The notes: a model not told the origin generated them from the sequence alone. DNA of 22,803 bases from Deltaproteobacteria bacterium (GCA_019308525.1 JAFDIC010000018.1:1-22803), one strand, 5' to 3'. Positions 1-9,100 are shown, counted from the first letter of the stretch. Made by a program: numbers and translations.

Positions 1-537
1 AATGCCGGATAGCTTGATCTCGGATGTTTCGGCCTTTCCGATCTTGGTCAACTTTTTTTTCAATTCTATCTCACCGAGACCGGATCTATCGATGAAATTC
101 ACTACCCCTATCTTTTCAGGTGGCCTAGGCTCGGAGATATGCGATTCCTCCCGTGAGAGAAGCTCCTTTTGTTTGGCCGTCTCAAGCAACATGGTCTTAC
201 CCATGGCCAGTATTTTTGCATCTCCGGCACCCTCCAGGTCCGTCTTTCCTTTTGCAGCAACGAATACAAGGTTGTGTTTTCCGATCAATATGTTATCCCC
301 ATGTGAAAGGCGATGGGAGGAGATTCTCTCTTCATTGACAAAGGTCCCGTTGGTGCTTTGAAGGTCTGTCAAAATATAGTTGGGGCCCACTTTGTCGATC
401 TTCGCGTGATAGCTGGAGACAGCCAGATTATCTATGACTATGTCGTTGTCCACGTGGCGGCCTATGGTTATACTCTCTCCTAAGAAAGGGACTTCTTTGA
501 TGACCTGCTTGTTAAAGGTTAGTAGGATCTTGGCCAT
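1..537 (-). CDS. FHA-domain protein, 3' end beyond the window edge
   Basis: The frame read from ATG at 537 down to the window edge gives 179 residues with no stop, so the C-terminus is missing. Residues about 1-95 form a forkhead-associated (phosphothreonine-binding) domain: strand ITIGR (23-27), the SSYH loop (41-44) and the STNGT turn (61-65) are all present. After a charged linker (about 100-145) the end of the visible part (ELKKKLTKIGKAETSEIKLSG) resembles the start of a second FHA-like domain, as in FHA proteins of Geobacter relatives; that is inference. A Shine-Dalgarno-like GAGGGGGT lies about 9 nt before the ATG. The gene follows the PP2C phosphatase gene by 86 bp on the same strand, so the two probably form an operon for reversible Thr/Ser phosphorylation signalling. 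No kinase gene is visible. Confidence 0.85.
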   Translation of the reverse strand, partial: MAKILLTFNKQVIKEVPFLGESITIGRHVDNDIVIDNLAVSSYHAKIDKVGPNYILTDLQSTNGTFVNEERISSHRLSHGDNILIGKHNLVFVAAKGKTDLEGAGDAKILAMGKTMLLETAKQKELLSREESHISEPRPPEKIGVVNFIDRSGLGEIELKKKLTKIGKAETSEIKLSGI

Positions 538-576
538 AAGGCTTTACCCCCTCATTTGGTTACTACAACTCAATTC

Positions 577-591
577 TAGCGAATTTCGCTA
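577..591. repeat. 15-bp palindrome between PP2C and FHA genes
   Basis: TAGCGAA and its reverse complement TTCGCTA flank a single T, in the 86-bp gap between the phosphatase stop and the FHA start. On the minus strand the T-run precedes the hairpin rather than following it, so this is not a canonical terminator for the phosphatase gene. It could be an operator or an mRNA processing hairpin. Confidence 0.4.
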
Positions 592-623
592 AAAATTACA
601 ATACCATTCCTTGGGAAAGATAC

Positions 624-1481
624 TCACCTGTTTGTCGGCTTTTTGACTCCCCCTATGAATCCTGAAAGGAAACTGCCCACCTTCCTTCCCGCTTTCCTCG
701 GCACCTTGCTTTCCAAACCTGACAGGATCACGGTGACCACAGTGGTATTGTCCGGGGCACCACGCTTTAGCGTCATCTCCACTAACTCACTGCAGATCCT
801 TTCCGGATCGTCCCCCTCCCGGGCCGTTTCCAATATCTCTTGATCACTCACCAAATCCGTCAACCCATCGGTGCACAAGAGGAATCGATCATTGTTTGAT
901 GGTTCTATCTCATATATGTCCACATTAAGGTCCAGGGAGGATCCCAGATTCCTGGTCAAGACGTGTCTGAGGTTTGAATTCTTGGCCTCTTCCATGGTCA
1001 TCATTCCCATTTCCACCTGCTCAGAAACCACCGTATGGTCCCTGGAGAGCTTTTCGCTCTGGTCATCCCTTATCAGATAGATGCGGCTGTCACCTACGTT
1101 TCCAGCTATTATGACAGTGGGAGTCACTAGAAGGAGGGCGATGGTAGTTCCCATCCCTTGGTACTGTTCGTACTGGTTCGCCATGTCATAGATAACCCGA
1201 TTGGCCAGGCGTATGCTCCCCTGGATATAGTTCCCCAGTTGACTAAGAGAGGGATCATAGTCTCCGAAAATCTCATCAGGGCCGGCACCCTCTTCCACAA
1301 ACTTCTTGTAACACTCCCTTACGATTCTTACGGCAATGTTACTTGCAACCTCCCCTGCCTTGTGCCCCCCCATGCCATCGGCAACAATATACAGGCCCAC
1401 TGAATCTTCAATACTGTAGACATCCTCATTCCCGGTTCTTGCCAACCCTACATCCGTTATTCCGGCAGATCTTATGAGCAA
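624..1481 (-). CDS. PP2C-family Ser/Thr protein phosphatase
   Basis: A 285-aa protein with a complete bacterial PP2C (PrpC/Stp1) fold. The metal-binding motifs appear in order: RTGNED (15-20), ADGMGGH (34-40, Asp35), GNVGDSR, SRDHT, LTRNLG, CTDGLTD, and PDNTT near the end. It should hydrolyse phospho-Ser/Thr with Mn2+ or Mg2+ in the cytoplasm. There is no membrane segment; about 30 C-terminal residues are basic and look disordered (RKAGRKVGSF). The start is a TTG at 1481: no ATG lies upstream in frame, the protein begins right at the first beta strand, and GGAGG sits 5 nt before the TTG. The FHA protein downstream is a plausible partner or reader. Family identity is secure; the substrate is unknown. 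Confidence 0.93.
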   Translation of the reverse strand: MLIRSAGITDVGLARTGNEDVYSIEDSVGLYIVADGMGGHKAGEVASNIAVRIVRECYKKFVEEGAGPDEIFGDYDPSLSQLGNYIQGSIRLANRVIYDMANQYEQYQGMGTTIALLLVTPTVIIAGNVGDSRIYLIRDDQSEKLSRDHTVVSEQVEMGMMTMEEAKNSNLRHVLTRNLGSSLDLNVDIYEIEPSNNDRFLLCTDGLTDLVSDQEILETAREGDDPERICSELVEMTLKRGAPDNTTVVTVILSGLESKVPRKAGRKVGSFLSGFIGGVKKPTNR

Positions 1482-1622
1482 TTGTCCCTCCCCATCACAG
1501 AATTATTCCTTTGCTTCACAGAGCTTTCACAACACACGTCCAAGCAGTGGCCATCAATGTTCCATCAGGCTATGGGGGCGGCCCTGGAGTCACACCGGAC
1601 CGGCGCAATCCACTCCCCGCAC

Positions 1623-3152
1623 CTATAGACTTATCTCATACTGCTCCAAATGGAGATTTTCGTCCGTGAGGATAATGATCCGTTTCCCCAGCCTCTTCTC
1701 CGTCTCAATAACTGTTTCCTGTTCCTCCTCCTTCAGCACTTCTGCTACGTCCGGGTTTACCCGCACGTATATGTTTTCCTCCTCAACATCGCCCTTACTC
1801 TCCCTTTCAAGATCCCTGAAAATCTCATAGCAGACAGTCCTCTTGGATTTCAGGCTGCCCACGCCTTCGCAGTATGAGCAGGGCTCGGACATCAATCTGT
1901 TCAAGCTCTCCCGGGTCCTCTTTCTCGTCATCTCAACAAGGCCCAGCTCCGACATCCTCAGCACATGCGTCTTGGCCCTGTCTCTGCTCAAGGCCTCTTT
2001 CAGGGCGGTAAACACCCGTTCCCTGTTGGCCTTTTTCTCCATGTCTATGAAGTCTATCACTATCAGTCCCCCGATATTCCTCAACCTCAATTGATAGGCT
2101 ATCTCCTTCACGGCTTCCATGTTGGTCTTCAATGTGGTCTCTTCCAAATTCCTCTTCCCCACATAACTCCCGGTATTCACGTCTATTGCCGTCAATGCCT
2201 CGGTCAACTCTATGACGATGTATCCTCCTGATTTGAGCCATACCTTTTTCTCGAGGGCCCTGGATATCTCAAGCTCTATGCCGTAGTGATCAAAAATTGG
2301 CTCGTCATCTTCGTATAGTTCCACCGAATATCTGAGACGCGGCGCAAAGTTTTCTATGAACCCCATGATATTGTCGTATTCCTCCCTGGAGTCTATGACA
2401 AGTCTGTCTACTTCTCTGGTAAAGAGGTCCCTTACGGAACGCAGGGTGATGTTGAGATCCTTGTGCAAGAGACAGGGCCCTGGAGACCTTGTCATCTTTC
2501 CCTGTATTCCGTTCCAAAGCTTGAGGAGAAAATCCATCTCTGACCTGAGCTTTTCCTTGCTTGCCCCTTCACTTACCGTCCTCACTATGAACCCGTAGCT
2601 GTTCGGCCTTATCTCCTGCACGATCTGCCTCAGTCTTTCTCTTTCCTCCGTGTCGTCTATCCGTCTGGATATTCCGATATGGTTTACGGTCGGCATCAAG
2701 ACCAGGTGCCTGCCAGGCAAGGATATGTGAGTTGTCAGCCGAGCCCCTTTGGTGCCAATGGGCTCTTTGGATACCTGCACCATGATATCCTGCCCCTCGT
2801 GGAGCATGTCCTCTATGTTCAAATGGATGTCATGGGAAACCCTGTCTTCGGGTATGGATTCCCCCAGGGGCTGCTCCCCGTTTTCCATGCTGTTTTGGAG
2901 CATCATCCTCTCGATATCCTCGAAATTTCTGTACACGTCTGAAACATAGAGGAAGGCACTGCGCTCAAGGCTCGTGTTTACAAAAGCCGCCTGCATACCA
3001 GGCAGGACTTTCACCACACGACCTTTGTAAATATTGCCCATCGTCTCCTGCCCGGTCCGACGTTCTATATGGAGCTCCACTACTGTCCCGTTTTCAATGA
3101 GCGCGACCCTGATCTCGTGTGGCCTGGCATTTATGATCAGTTCACTGGACAT
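1623..3152 (-). CDS. rng: Ribonuclease G/E family endoribonuclease
   Basis: A 509-aa protein of the RNase E/G family (E. coli RNase G is 489 aa). It starts MSSELIINARPHEIRVAL like RNase G. An S1 RNA-binding domain covers about 36-130 (GNIYKGRVVKVLPGMQAAFV) and contains a somewhat acidic loop at 74-115. The 5'-sensor region has GISRRID (160-166). The DNase I-like catalytic site shows Asp324 (AIDVNTGS) and Asp367 (VIDFIDM), equivalent to the Mg2+-binding pair of RNase E. The Zn-link cysteines are C425 and C428. There is no long C-terminal degradosome scaffold, so it is RNase G-like. It would act in mRNA decay and rRNA maturation. No good Shine-Dalgarno precedes the ATG. It lies 86 bp downstream of the radical SAM gene, a conserved pairing in many bacteria. 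Confidence 0.95.
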   Translation of the reverse strand: MSSELIINARPHEIRVALIENGTVVELHIERRTGQETMGNIYKGRVVKVLPGMQAAFVNTSLERSAFLYVSDVYRNFEDIERMMLQNSMENGEQPLGESIPEDRVSHDIHLNIEDMLHEGQDIMVQVSKEPIGTKGARLTTHISLPGRHLVLMPTVNHIGISRRIDDTEERERLRQIVQEIRPNSYGFIVRTVSEGASKEKLRSEMDFLLKLWNGIQGKMTRSPGPCLLHKDLNITLRSVRDLFTREVDRLVIDSREEYDNIMGFIENFAPRLRYSVELYEDDEPIFDHYGIELEISRALEKKVWLKSGGYIVIELTEALTAIDVNTGSYVGKRNLEETTLKTNMEAVKEIAYQLRLRNIGGLIVIDFIDMEKKANRERVFTALKEALSRDRAKTHVLRMSELGLVEMTRKRTRESLNRLMSEPCSYCEGVGSLKSKRTVCYEIFRDLERESKGDVEEENIYVRVNPDVAEVLKEEEQETVIETEKRLGKRIIILTDENLHLEQYEISL

Positions 3153-3238
3153 CGGTCGATACTTCGAGCCCCTATCGGCTTACTAAGGAGGATCATCATA
3201 CTCCCTGCTCGGTGACCCAGATCTTACAGCAGGAGGTT

Positions 3239-5791
3239 TCATCCCATGACCTGTTTTGTCTTCAATATCCTGACCTTTTCCAAGTCCTTCCTTTCGAGGT
3301 GAAGCACATCTTTGAGAATGTCAATCGGCCTCAGCTCCGCTCCCCCTCTATTTGCAAGTACCATTCCCAGTTTGCCGGGCCCCACAATGCTCATAGATTT
3401 TACCAGGGCCCGGGCATCGAGTTTCCTCTCACCCTTCTTCGTCCTCTTGATCACATGGAAGTGTTCCGCTTCCATGAACTCCCGTACGGCCTCTCTGTCC
3501 AGCCCCAGACCATTTAGGGTGATCAGGAAATGGGTTTCACTTATTTTGGCACCCCTCGGCTCATGGATAATGTCTTTCACATCCAGGATTGAAAGGCCTT
3601 CAGGGAGCTGCCTTTGTACATCTTCTCTTATCTTTCCGGGACTATGGCCCTCGAAGACTTCCAAATCAATGGTCTCATGAACGCTCTCCATGCCAACGGG
3701 CAGAGCCGTAGCAAACGTCACCCTTGGCAAAGGGTGATATCCCTTGGAATGGACAAGCCTGAGGCCAGCCCTTCTGAAAGCCCTCAAGAATACCCTGACG
3801 GTCTCCAGATGACTAAGGAACCTGACTCCCCCTGTCTTTGAAAAAGTCAGCCTGTATCTCCTGCTCTGCACATCTGAGGTCTCTCCCTCTGAAATTGAGG
3901 GTCCGGCTCCGCAGGATGCCCGGTCCTCGCAATACAACCTTGGAGCGATATCCCTGTGATCGCATACGCCGCAATTCAAACACCCCTCACGGCAATCGGG
4001 TGTGGTCTCCCCCTTGAGGGCCTTTTCCCATTCCTTCTTGAGAAACCTATCTGTTACTCCGCATTTGATATGATGCCAGGGCAAGATTTCCTCCAGGGAT
4101 CTTTCCCTGTATAGATAAAACCCAGGATCCAGCCCGGATTCCCTGAATGCTTCTTCCCACAGCTCCATACGGTAGCACTCTCCCCAGGCGTCAAACCTGG
4201 CCCCCTTCTGCCAAGCCCTTATGAGCACTTCGGTCAACCTCCTGTCGCCCCTTGAGAAGATGCCTTCGAGCCAACTCATCTCAGGTTGATTCCACTTGAC
4301 CCTGATCCTCCTGTTCTTCAAAGCGCTCCTGATGAATTCAATACGCCTCCGTGCTTCCTCGAGCAGAATCTGCTCGGCCCACATGAAGGGTGTATGGGAC
4401 TTGGGTACAAAGGTTGCCACACTGATGTTGAGCCTGTTATTCCTTCCCCCTCCCCTTGAGAGTTCTGTCACCTCATTTGCAAGGGCTACGATATCCTTGG
4501 AATCGCTTTCTCTCTCTCCGGGCAGACCAACCATGAAATAGAGCTTGACCAGGTTCCATCCTGCCTCATACACCGCTTTCACGGTTTCCAGGACCTCGTC
4601 ATTGGTCAATGTCTTGTTGATGATTCTTCTCAGCCCATCGTTTCCTGCTTCCGGCGCCAGGGTAAAGCCCGTCTTTCTCACCCTCTTGATTTGTTCGAGC
4701 CATGAGTGATCAAGGCTGTCCACTCTCAAGGACGGGAAACTGACAGCAATTTTCTCCCTGGATTGCCTGTCCATCAATGCCCTCAGCAAAGACTGGATAC
4801 AACTGTAATCGCCGGAACTCAAGGATAACAGGGACACTTCGTCAAACCCCGTTTCCCTCAGTCCCTCCTCGGCGATCCCCAGAACCCCATCCGGGGCTCT
4901 TTCCCTTACCGGACGATAGATCATGCCGGCCTGGCAAAATCGGCACCCTCTGGTGCATCCCCGGGAAATCTCAATGGCCAGTCGGTCATGCACCAACTCG
5001 GTAAAGGGAACAACCTGATTGGTGGGAAAAGGGCACTGGTCCAAATCAGGGAAAACAGCCTTTCGAATTTCCCCGTATCCTGGTTGGAGGGCCTCAATGC
5101 CCTGGATCAGGCCATCGCCCTGGTGATGCGCTCGGAAAAATGAAGGGATATAGACCCCTCTTATTTCCGTCAGGCGCGAGAGAATTTCTTCTTTTTTCAC
5201 AGGGCCTTGTTCCTTTGCGCGTCTGACGATCCGGCAAAACTCCAAGAGCGCCTGTTCCCCGTCACCAATCAGGATTGCATCAAAGATCCCGGCGACGGGC
5301 TCCGGGTTGAAACATGCCGGCCCTCCCGCAATTACCAGGGGAAAGGTTTGCTTTCTCTCCTGGGAAAGAAAAGGAATACCCGCCAGATCGAGCATGGTAA
5401 GGATATTCGTGAAAGACAGTTCACTCTGAAGACTGAATCCTACCAGGTCGAAATCCCTCAAGGGCTTTCCGGATTCCAAGGTGCAAAGAGGCAATCCTCT
5501 CGACCTCAATTCTCTTTCCATGTCGAGCCAGGGGCAGAATACCCTCTCAGCCGCTATCCAGTCCTCTCTATTAACGAGGTGATAGAGGATCTTTAGCCCC
5601 AAGTGGGACATGCCCACCTCGTAGGTGTCAGGGAACCCGAGAGCAATGGTCAGTCCCACCTTTGAGTGGCCCTTCTTGATCGAGTTTACTTCTCCGCCGA
5701 GATATCGGCTCGGCCGACTGACAGAGCATAACCAGTTCAAGTCTTTATCCCCTTCAGATTCCCAGATGAAAAGAGGCGTCATAGCCGTCAT
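3239..5791 (-). CDS. Radical SAM protein fused to DUF2344 (TIGR03960/TIGR03936 type)
   Basis: An 850-aa fusion. Residues about 25-190 resemble the N-terminal B12-binding-like Rossmann region (SRPSRYLGGE, GFPDTYEVGMSHLG, GGPACFNPEP), but no DxHxxG cobalamin motif is visible. The radical SAM core carries the CxxxCxxC cluster motif at C279, C283 and C286 (ISRGCTRGCRFC). A Cys-rich stretch (CREGCLNCGVCDH) precedes the C-terminal DUF2344 domain, about 646-850 (YRLTFSKTG, SKGYHPLPR). The two parts are separate adjacent genes in many bacteria and fused in others. Its reaction is not established; linkage to rng suggests an RNA or translation role (inference). The start is uncertain: ATG 5791 has only a weak GAAGG, whereas a TTG at 5740 (residue 18) has AAGGGGAT at good spacing and would give an N-terminus closer to the family. 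Confidence 0.9.
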   Translation of the reverse strand: MTAMTPLFIWESEGDKDLNWLCSVSRPSRYLGGEVNSIKKGHSKVGLTIALGFPDTYEVGMSHLGLKILYHLVNREDWIAAERVFCPWLDMERELRSRGLPLCTLESGKPLRDFDLVGFSLQSELSFTNILTMLDLAGIPFLSQERKQTFPLVIAGGPACFNPEPVAGIFDAILIGDGEQALLEFCRIVRRAKEQGPVKKEEILSRLTEIRGVYIPSFFRAHHQGDGLIQGIEALQPGYGEIRKAVFPDLDQCPFPTNQVVPFTELVHDRLAIEISRGCTRGCRFCQAGMIYRPVRERAPDGVLGIAEEGLRETGFDEVSLLSLSSGDYSCIQSLLRALMDRQSREKIAVSFPSLRVDSLDHSWLEQIKRVRKTGFTLAPEAGNDGLRRIINKTLTNDEVLETVKAVYEAGWNLVKLYFMVGLPGERESDSKDIVALANEVTELSRGGGRNNRLNISVATFVPKSHTPFMWAEQILLEEARRRIEFIRSALKNRRIRVKWNQPEMSWLEGIFSRGDRRLTEVLIRAWQKGARFDAWGECYRMELWEEAFRESGLDPGFYLYRERSLEEILPWHHIKCGVTDRFLKKEWEKALKGETTPDCREGCLNCGVCDHRDIAPRLYCEDRASCGAGPSISEGETSDVQSRRYRLTFSKTGGVRFLSHLETVRVFLRAFRRAGLRLVHSKGYHPLPRVTFATALPVGMESVHETIDLEVFEGHSPGKIREDVQRQLPEGLSILDVKDIIHEPRGAKISETHFLITLNGLGLDREAVREFMEAEHFHVIKRTKKGERKLDARALVKSMSIVGPGKLGMVLANRGGAELRPIDILKDVLHLERKDLEKVRILKTKQVMG

Positions 5792-6049
5792 ATTTGCCTT
5801 CAGGAAGCCCTCGATCAGATAGTTCCTGCCAAAGACAGCAAAATCTGTCTGGGGCCAAAGAGCTTGGGAAGATCATCTTTGACCTCCAGGTCCCATAAAT
5901 TCATATTTTATCCTAAGATCACCCCATTTTTCCAGTTAATATGCAATGGAAGCTGCTTGGCTCTAGAATTAGGACTGTCCACGTCCCACGGTTGCCCAGT
6001 TCGGGTTCTCCCACCTGTTCCTCTTGCTTTGGCAAACAGGGAGGTTTGC
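5792..6049 (-). other. Gap between pilS and radical SAM gene, with a possible 29-codon ORF
   Basis: This 258-bp gap holds no recognisable gene. On the minus strand an ATG at 5904 with AGGA about 7 nt upstream opens a 29-codon frame ending with TGA at 5815-5817 (begins MNLWDLEVKDDLPKLFG). It is in a different frame from the radical SAM gene. It could be a leader peptide, a decayed N-terminus or chance. A TAAAAT hexamer (5905-5910) might be a -10 box, but no matching -35 was found. No pilR-like sequence is present. Confidence 0.25.
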
Positions 6050-7759
6050 TCAACAGGATGCTAATGGTGAAGGGTGGAGTAGAATAGTAATCTCGGCTCC
6101 TCCTTCGGGGTGGCACCTACCAGAGACCTTGCCGTTGAGACCCTCCACGATTCTCTTGACTATGGCCAAGCCCAGCCCCGAGCCTTCCTCCTTGGTCGTG
6201 AAGAAAGGGGTGAAGAGGTGGTCAAGTGCCGCAGGGCTGAAGCCTTTTCCCGTATCCCTCAGGACTATTCTTGCCATTTCCTCTTCTCCTCCTGCGCCGC
6301 CGTTAACCTTGACAAGGTCCGTCTCAATGTGAAGGGCCCCCCCATTGGGCATGGCCTCGCTGGCATTTATGTACAGGTTCCATAATACCTGCTTGATCTG
6401 TTCCGGGTCAGAGTTGATATATATGGAGTTCTTGAATTGGGTCCTGACTTCCATTCGCGAAACCCATTTCCCGCTATTCTTGAAAAGTTCCAGAGATTCG
6501 ATTATGAGCTCTTGGAGGTCTACCTTTTCCAGTTTCGGCTCCTTTGGTCTCGCATATCGGAGAAAATCATCTACCAAATGGTTCAGCCTATTGATCTCTC
6601 TCAATACTATGTCCATCAATCTGCTATTGACATCATCCTTGTCCAGCCCCTCCTTTAACATCTGTATTGAACCGCTGATTGATGCCATGGGATTTCTGAT
6701 CTCGTGGGCTATGCCCGCAGCCAGCTCTCCTATCATTGCGAGTCCTTCCACCCGCTTCATTTCGTCCTCGATCCGCTTAATCGCGGTTATGTCGTGAAAT
6801 AGGAGGATCTGCCCTTCGCTGCCGCTTTCCGGTGAGTGGAGGGGTGAAATGGATAGTCTGAGGAATACATTTCTCCCGTTGGATCTGGTGTATTCTATGT
6901 CCGCATAAGAACGGAACCTGTTCCTCAGCTTCAAAGGCCTGGCATCAGCGTCAACATGGACCTTCAAGAAGGGGAGCAGAGCAAATAGTTCCCTGGTTAT
7001 GGCACGCCGAGATTCAATCTCAAATATCTTCTCAGCGGCCGGGTTGAAAAGAATGATCCTGTTTCTTTCATCCACTGCAATCAGTCCAGAATCAATGCTC
7101 CGCACGATCCACTCATTCAGGGCCTCCAGCCTGACTATGTCATCCTGCCTGGCCTCAAGTTCCGCCCTGCTCTTTCTTTCCTGTTCTGACGGGTAGCTGC
7201 TCAAAAAGGCCACCACGTAAAAGGCGGCTACATTGACCAGGATCATGTAGAAAATGTAGATTCCCTTGTATTCGGGAAAAGAATGCAGCTTGCTACCTAT
7301 TGGTTCTATGACGCCGTAGTAGTGTAAGTCAAGGAGAAGGCCGTAAAGAATGCTACTGCTGGAAGCAATGGCCATGCCTCCCCTGCGGTATAGCATTATG
7401 CTCCCGTTGATTATGGTCAGGATATACAAGAACGAAAAAATGCTCTCAATACCGCCCGTGACATAGATTATGCCTGTTACCAGGAAGGTATCAACAAGGA
7501 GTTGCACGTAGGCGAAGCTGACAAGGTCCTTTAACCGCTTTAGAAGGACGGCATAAACAAAAGTCAGGAAGTAGATCGCAGCTATGATGGCATAGTGGGA
7601 TGTTTGGATGTCTCCAAAGTATGTTTTGGTCTCTCTCACCTGGACAATAATTGAGGCGCCGAGAAGGAGAGACCCGAAGAGCACCCGCAAAAACATCAGT
7701 TTTTGAAGGCGCGTGCAGAGCCCTGCCTCACCACTCCTGGCACCACTATTGTTGACCAT
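6050..7759 (-). CDS. pilS: PilS-like sensor histidine kinase
   Basis: A 569-aa membrane sensor kinase. The N-terminal half (about 22-190) has about six hydrophobic segments, with GGIESIFSFLYILTI at 102-116 as in PilS, where these helices sense pilin levels. A PAS domain (about 210-325) has SIDSGLIAVD and FNPAAEKIF. HisKA carries the phospho-acceptor His352 (AAGIAHEIRNP). HATPase_c has an N box (NLYINASEAM, 461-470), G1 (DTGKG, 502-506), an F box (FTPFFTTK) and G2 (GSGLGLAI). The start follows pilC by 12 bp, with AAGGGG before the ATG, so the genes are cotranscribed. The usual response regulator gene pilR does not follow. In PilS/PilR systems the kinase controls sigma54-dependent pilin transcription. 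Confidence 0.85.
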   Translation of the reverse strand: MVNNSGARSGEAGLCTRLQKLMFLRVLFGSLLLGASIIVQVRETKTYFGDIQTSHYAIIAAIYFLTFVYAVLLKRLKDLVSFAYVQLLVDTFLVTGIIYVTGGIESIFSFLYILTIINGSIMLYRRGGMAIASSSSILYGLLLDLHYYGVIEPIGSKLHSFPEYKGIYIFYMILVNVAAFYVVAFLSSYPSEQERKSRAELEARQDDIVRLEALNEWIVRSIDSGLIAVDERNRIILFNPAAEKIFEIESRRAITRELFALLPFLKVHVDADARPLKLRNRFRSYADIEYTRSNGRNVFLRLSISPLHSPESGSEGQILLFHDITAIKRIEDEMKRVEGLAMIGELAAGIAHEIRNPMASISGSIQMLKEGLDKDDVNSRLMDIVLREINRLNHLVDDFLRYARPKEPKLEKVDLQELIIESLELFKNSGKWVSRMEVRTQFKNSIYINSDPEQIKQVLWNLYINASEAMPNGGALHIETDLVKVNGGAGGEEEMARIVLRDTGKGFSPAALDHLFTPFFTTKEEGSGLGLAIVKRIVEGLNGKVSGRCHPEGGAEITILLHPSPLASC

Positions 7760-7771
7760 AGGGGCCCCTTG

Positions 7772-8980
7772 TTATCCCATGGCGGCAGCCATTTGAAATA
7801 TGGGCAGGTACATGGCTATGACCAGACCCCCTATTGACCCACCAAGGAAGAGCATTAGGAGAGGTTCCAGCATGGAAGTCATTGCGTCGACAGCCACATC
7901 CACTTCTTCATCGTAGAAGTCGGCTATCTTCGCCAGCATGCTGTCCAGGGCACCTGTGGCTTCTCCTACGGAAATCATCTGGACCACCATGCCGGGAAAG
8001 ATGTCATTCTCAGACAAGGGTTCCGCAATCGACTGACCCTCGGCTATACTTGCCCTCACCTCGTAGAGTATTTCTTCGAGTACGACGTTTCCGGATGTCT
8101 TGGCCACTATCTCCAGGGCATCCAAAATGGGAACACCACTGGTGATCATCGTTCCCAGAGTCCTGGTAAACCTCGCAACAGCCACTTTCTTGAGCAACTC
8201 TCCAAAGACTGGCAACTTGAGGGCGATGGTGTCCGTGACCTTTCTTCCGGATTTCGTCCCCCTATACTTCTTGAAGCCTACGCCCAGGGCCACAACCGCC
8301 AAGAATATCCAGTGAAAATTGCCCTTCACGAATCGGCTCATATTTACAACGATCTGCGTGGGAGCGGGTAGTGCAGAACCGAAGCTTGAAAACATCTCCT
8401 CGAATACCGGAATTACGAATATGAGGATTACCGCAATGACTATGATGGCTATTCCCACTACGACCAACGGATATGTCAAGGCCCCTTTGATCTGAGACTT
8501 GAGCTTTTCTGCCTTTTCTATGTATTCCGCCAGGCGCCGCAGAATTGTATCAAGTATACCACCTACTTCTCCTGCGGCCACGAGGTTTACGAAAAGGGTA
8601 TCAAAGACCTTGGGATGCTTTTTCATGGCCTCAGCCAGCGTTGATCCCCCCTCCACATCCTTAGTAATCTGTTTCAGGATCTTCTTGAATGTAGGGTTGT
8701 CACACTGCTCCGCCAATATCGTCAAACCCTGTACCAGGGGAAGACCGGCATCTATCATGGTGGAAAACTGTCGCGTAAACACCACGATGTCCTTGTTTTT
8801 GATCTTTGGCTGGAGAAACGAAACGTTTTCAAAAAGGTCTTTAGGTTTAGGCTTTAACTTTCTTACCGTGAAGTTACGTTTCTTCAGTTGGTTCAAGGCA
8901 ATGGATTCATTTGGGGCATCGATCTCCCCCTTCAGCTTCCTACCCCTCTTGGTTTCGGCCACCCATGTATATACCGGCAT
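7772..8980 (-). CDS. pilC: Type IV pilus inner-membrane platform protein PilC (GspF family)
   Basis: A 402-aa protein, the normal length for PilC. An N-terminal about 45-residue domain (YTWVAETKRGRKLKGEIDA) is followed by two T2SSF repeats: the first about 70-190 (FTRQFSTMIDAGLPLVQGL) and the second about 270-395 (FTRTLGTMITSGVPILDAL). Membrane helices are seen near 168-192 (VVVGIAIIVIAVILIFVIPVF), about 222-237 and at the C-terminus (LGGSIGGLVIAMYLP). It would sit in the inner membrane and couple the pilus ATPases to pilin assembly; a type II secretion role cannot be excluded without pilB or pilT in view. A near-perfect AAGGAGG lies 7 nt before the ATG, and a strong promoter lies upstream. 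Followed directly by pilS. Confidence 0.92.
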   Translation of the reverse strand: MPVYTWVAETKRGRKLKGEIDAPNESIALNQLKKRNFTVRKLKPKPKDLFENVSFLQPKIKNKDIVVFTRQFSTMIDAGLPLVQGLTILAEQCDNPTFKKILKQITKDVEGGSTLAEAMKKHPKVFDTLFVNLVAAGEVGGILDTILRRLAEYIEKAEKLKSQIKGALTYPLVVVGIAIIVIAVILIFVIPVFEEMFSSFGSALPAPTQIVVNMSRFVKGNFHWIFLAVVALGVGFKKYRGTKSGRKVTDTIALKLPVFGELLKKVAVARFTRTLGTMITSGVPILDALEIVAKTSGNVVLEEILYEVRASIAEGQSIAEPLSENDIFPGMVVQMISVGEATGALDSMLAKIADFYDEEVDVAVDAMTSMLEPLLMLFLGGSIGGLVIAMYLPIFQMAAAMG

Positions 8981-9071
8981 ATGTAATCCTCCTTAAGCCA
9001 TTATCACCTCAAAAGAACAATATCCCTCCCAGGGTTAATCTATGTAAGGTTTTTTGGCTTTGTTTTTGGTT

Positions 9072-9100
9072 ATTTTAATAAAATTGGCATATTATGTCAA
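9072..9100 (-). promoter_or_regulatory. Sigma70-like promoter for pilC-pilS
   Basis: Read on the minus strand, an exact TTGACA (9100-9095) and TAAAAT (9077-9072, 5 of 6 matches to TATAAT) are separated by 17 bp. Transcription would start near 9065, leaving about an 85-nt leader before the pilC ATG. Confidence 0.65.

Noticed and set aside
9080..9100. Sigma54 promoter (TTGGCATATTATGTCA on plus)
   Set aside because: TGGCA is present, but the -12 TTGC element is missing. The same stretch is better explained as the minus-strand -35/-10 of pilC.
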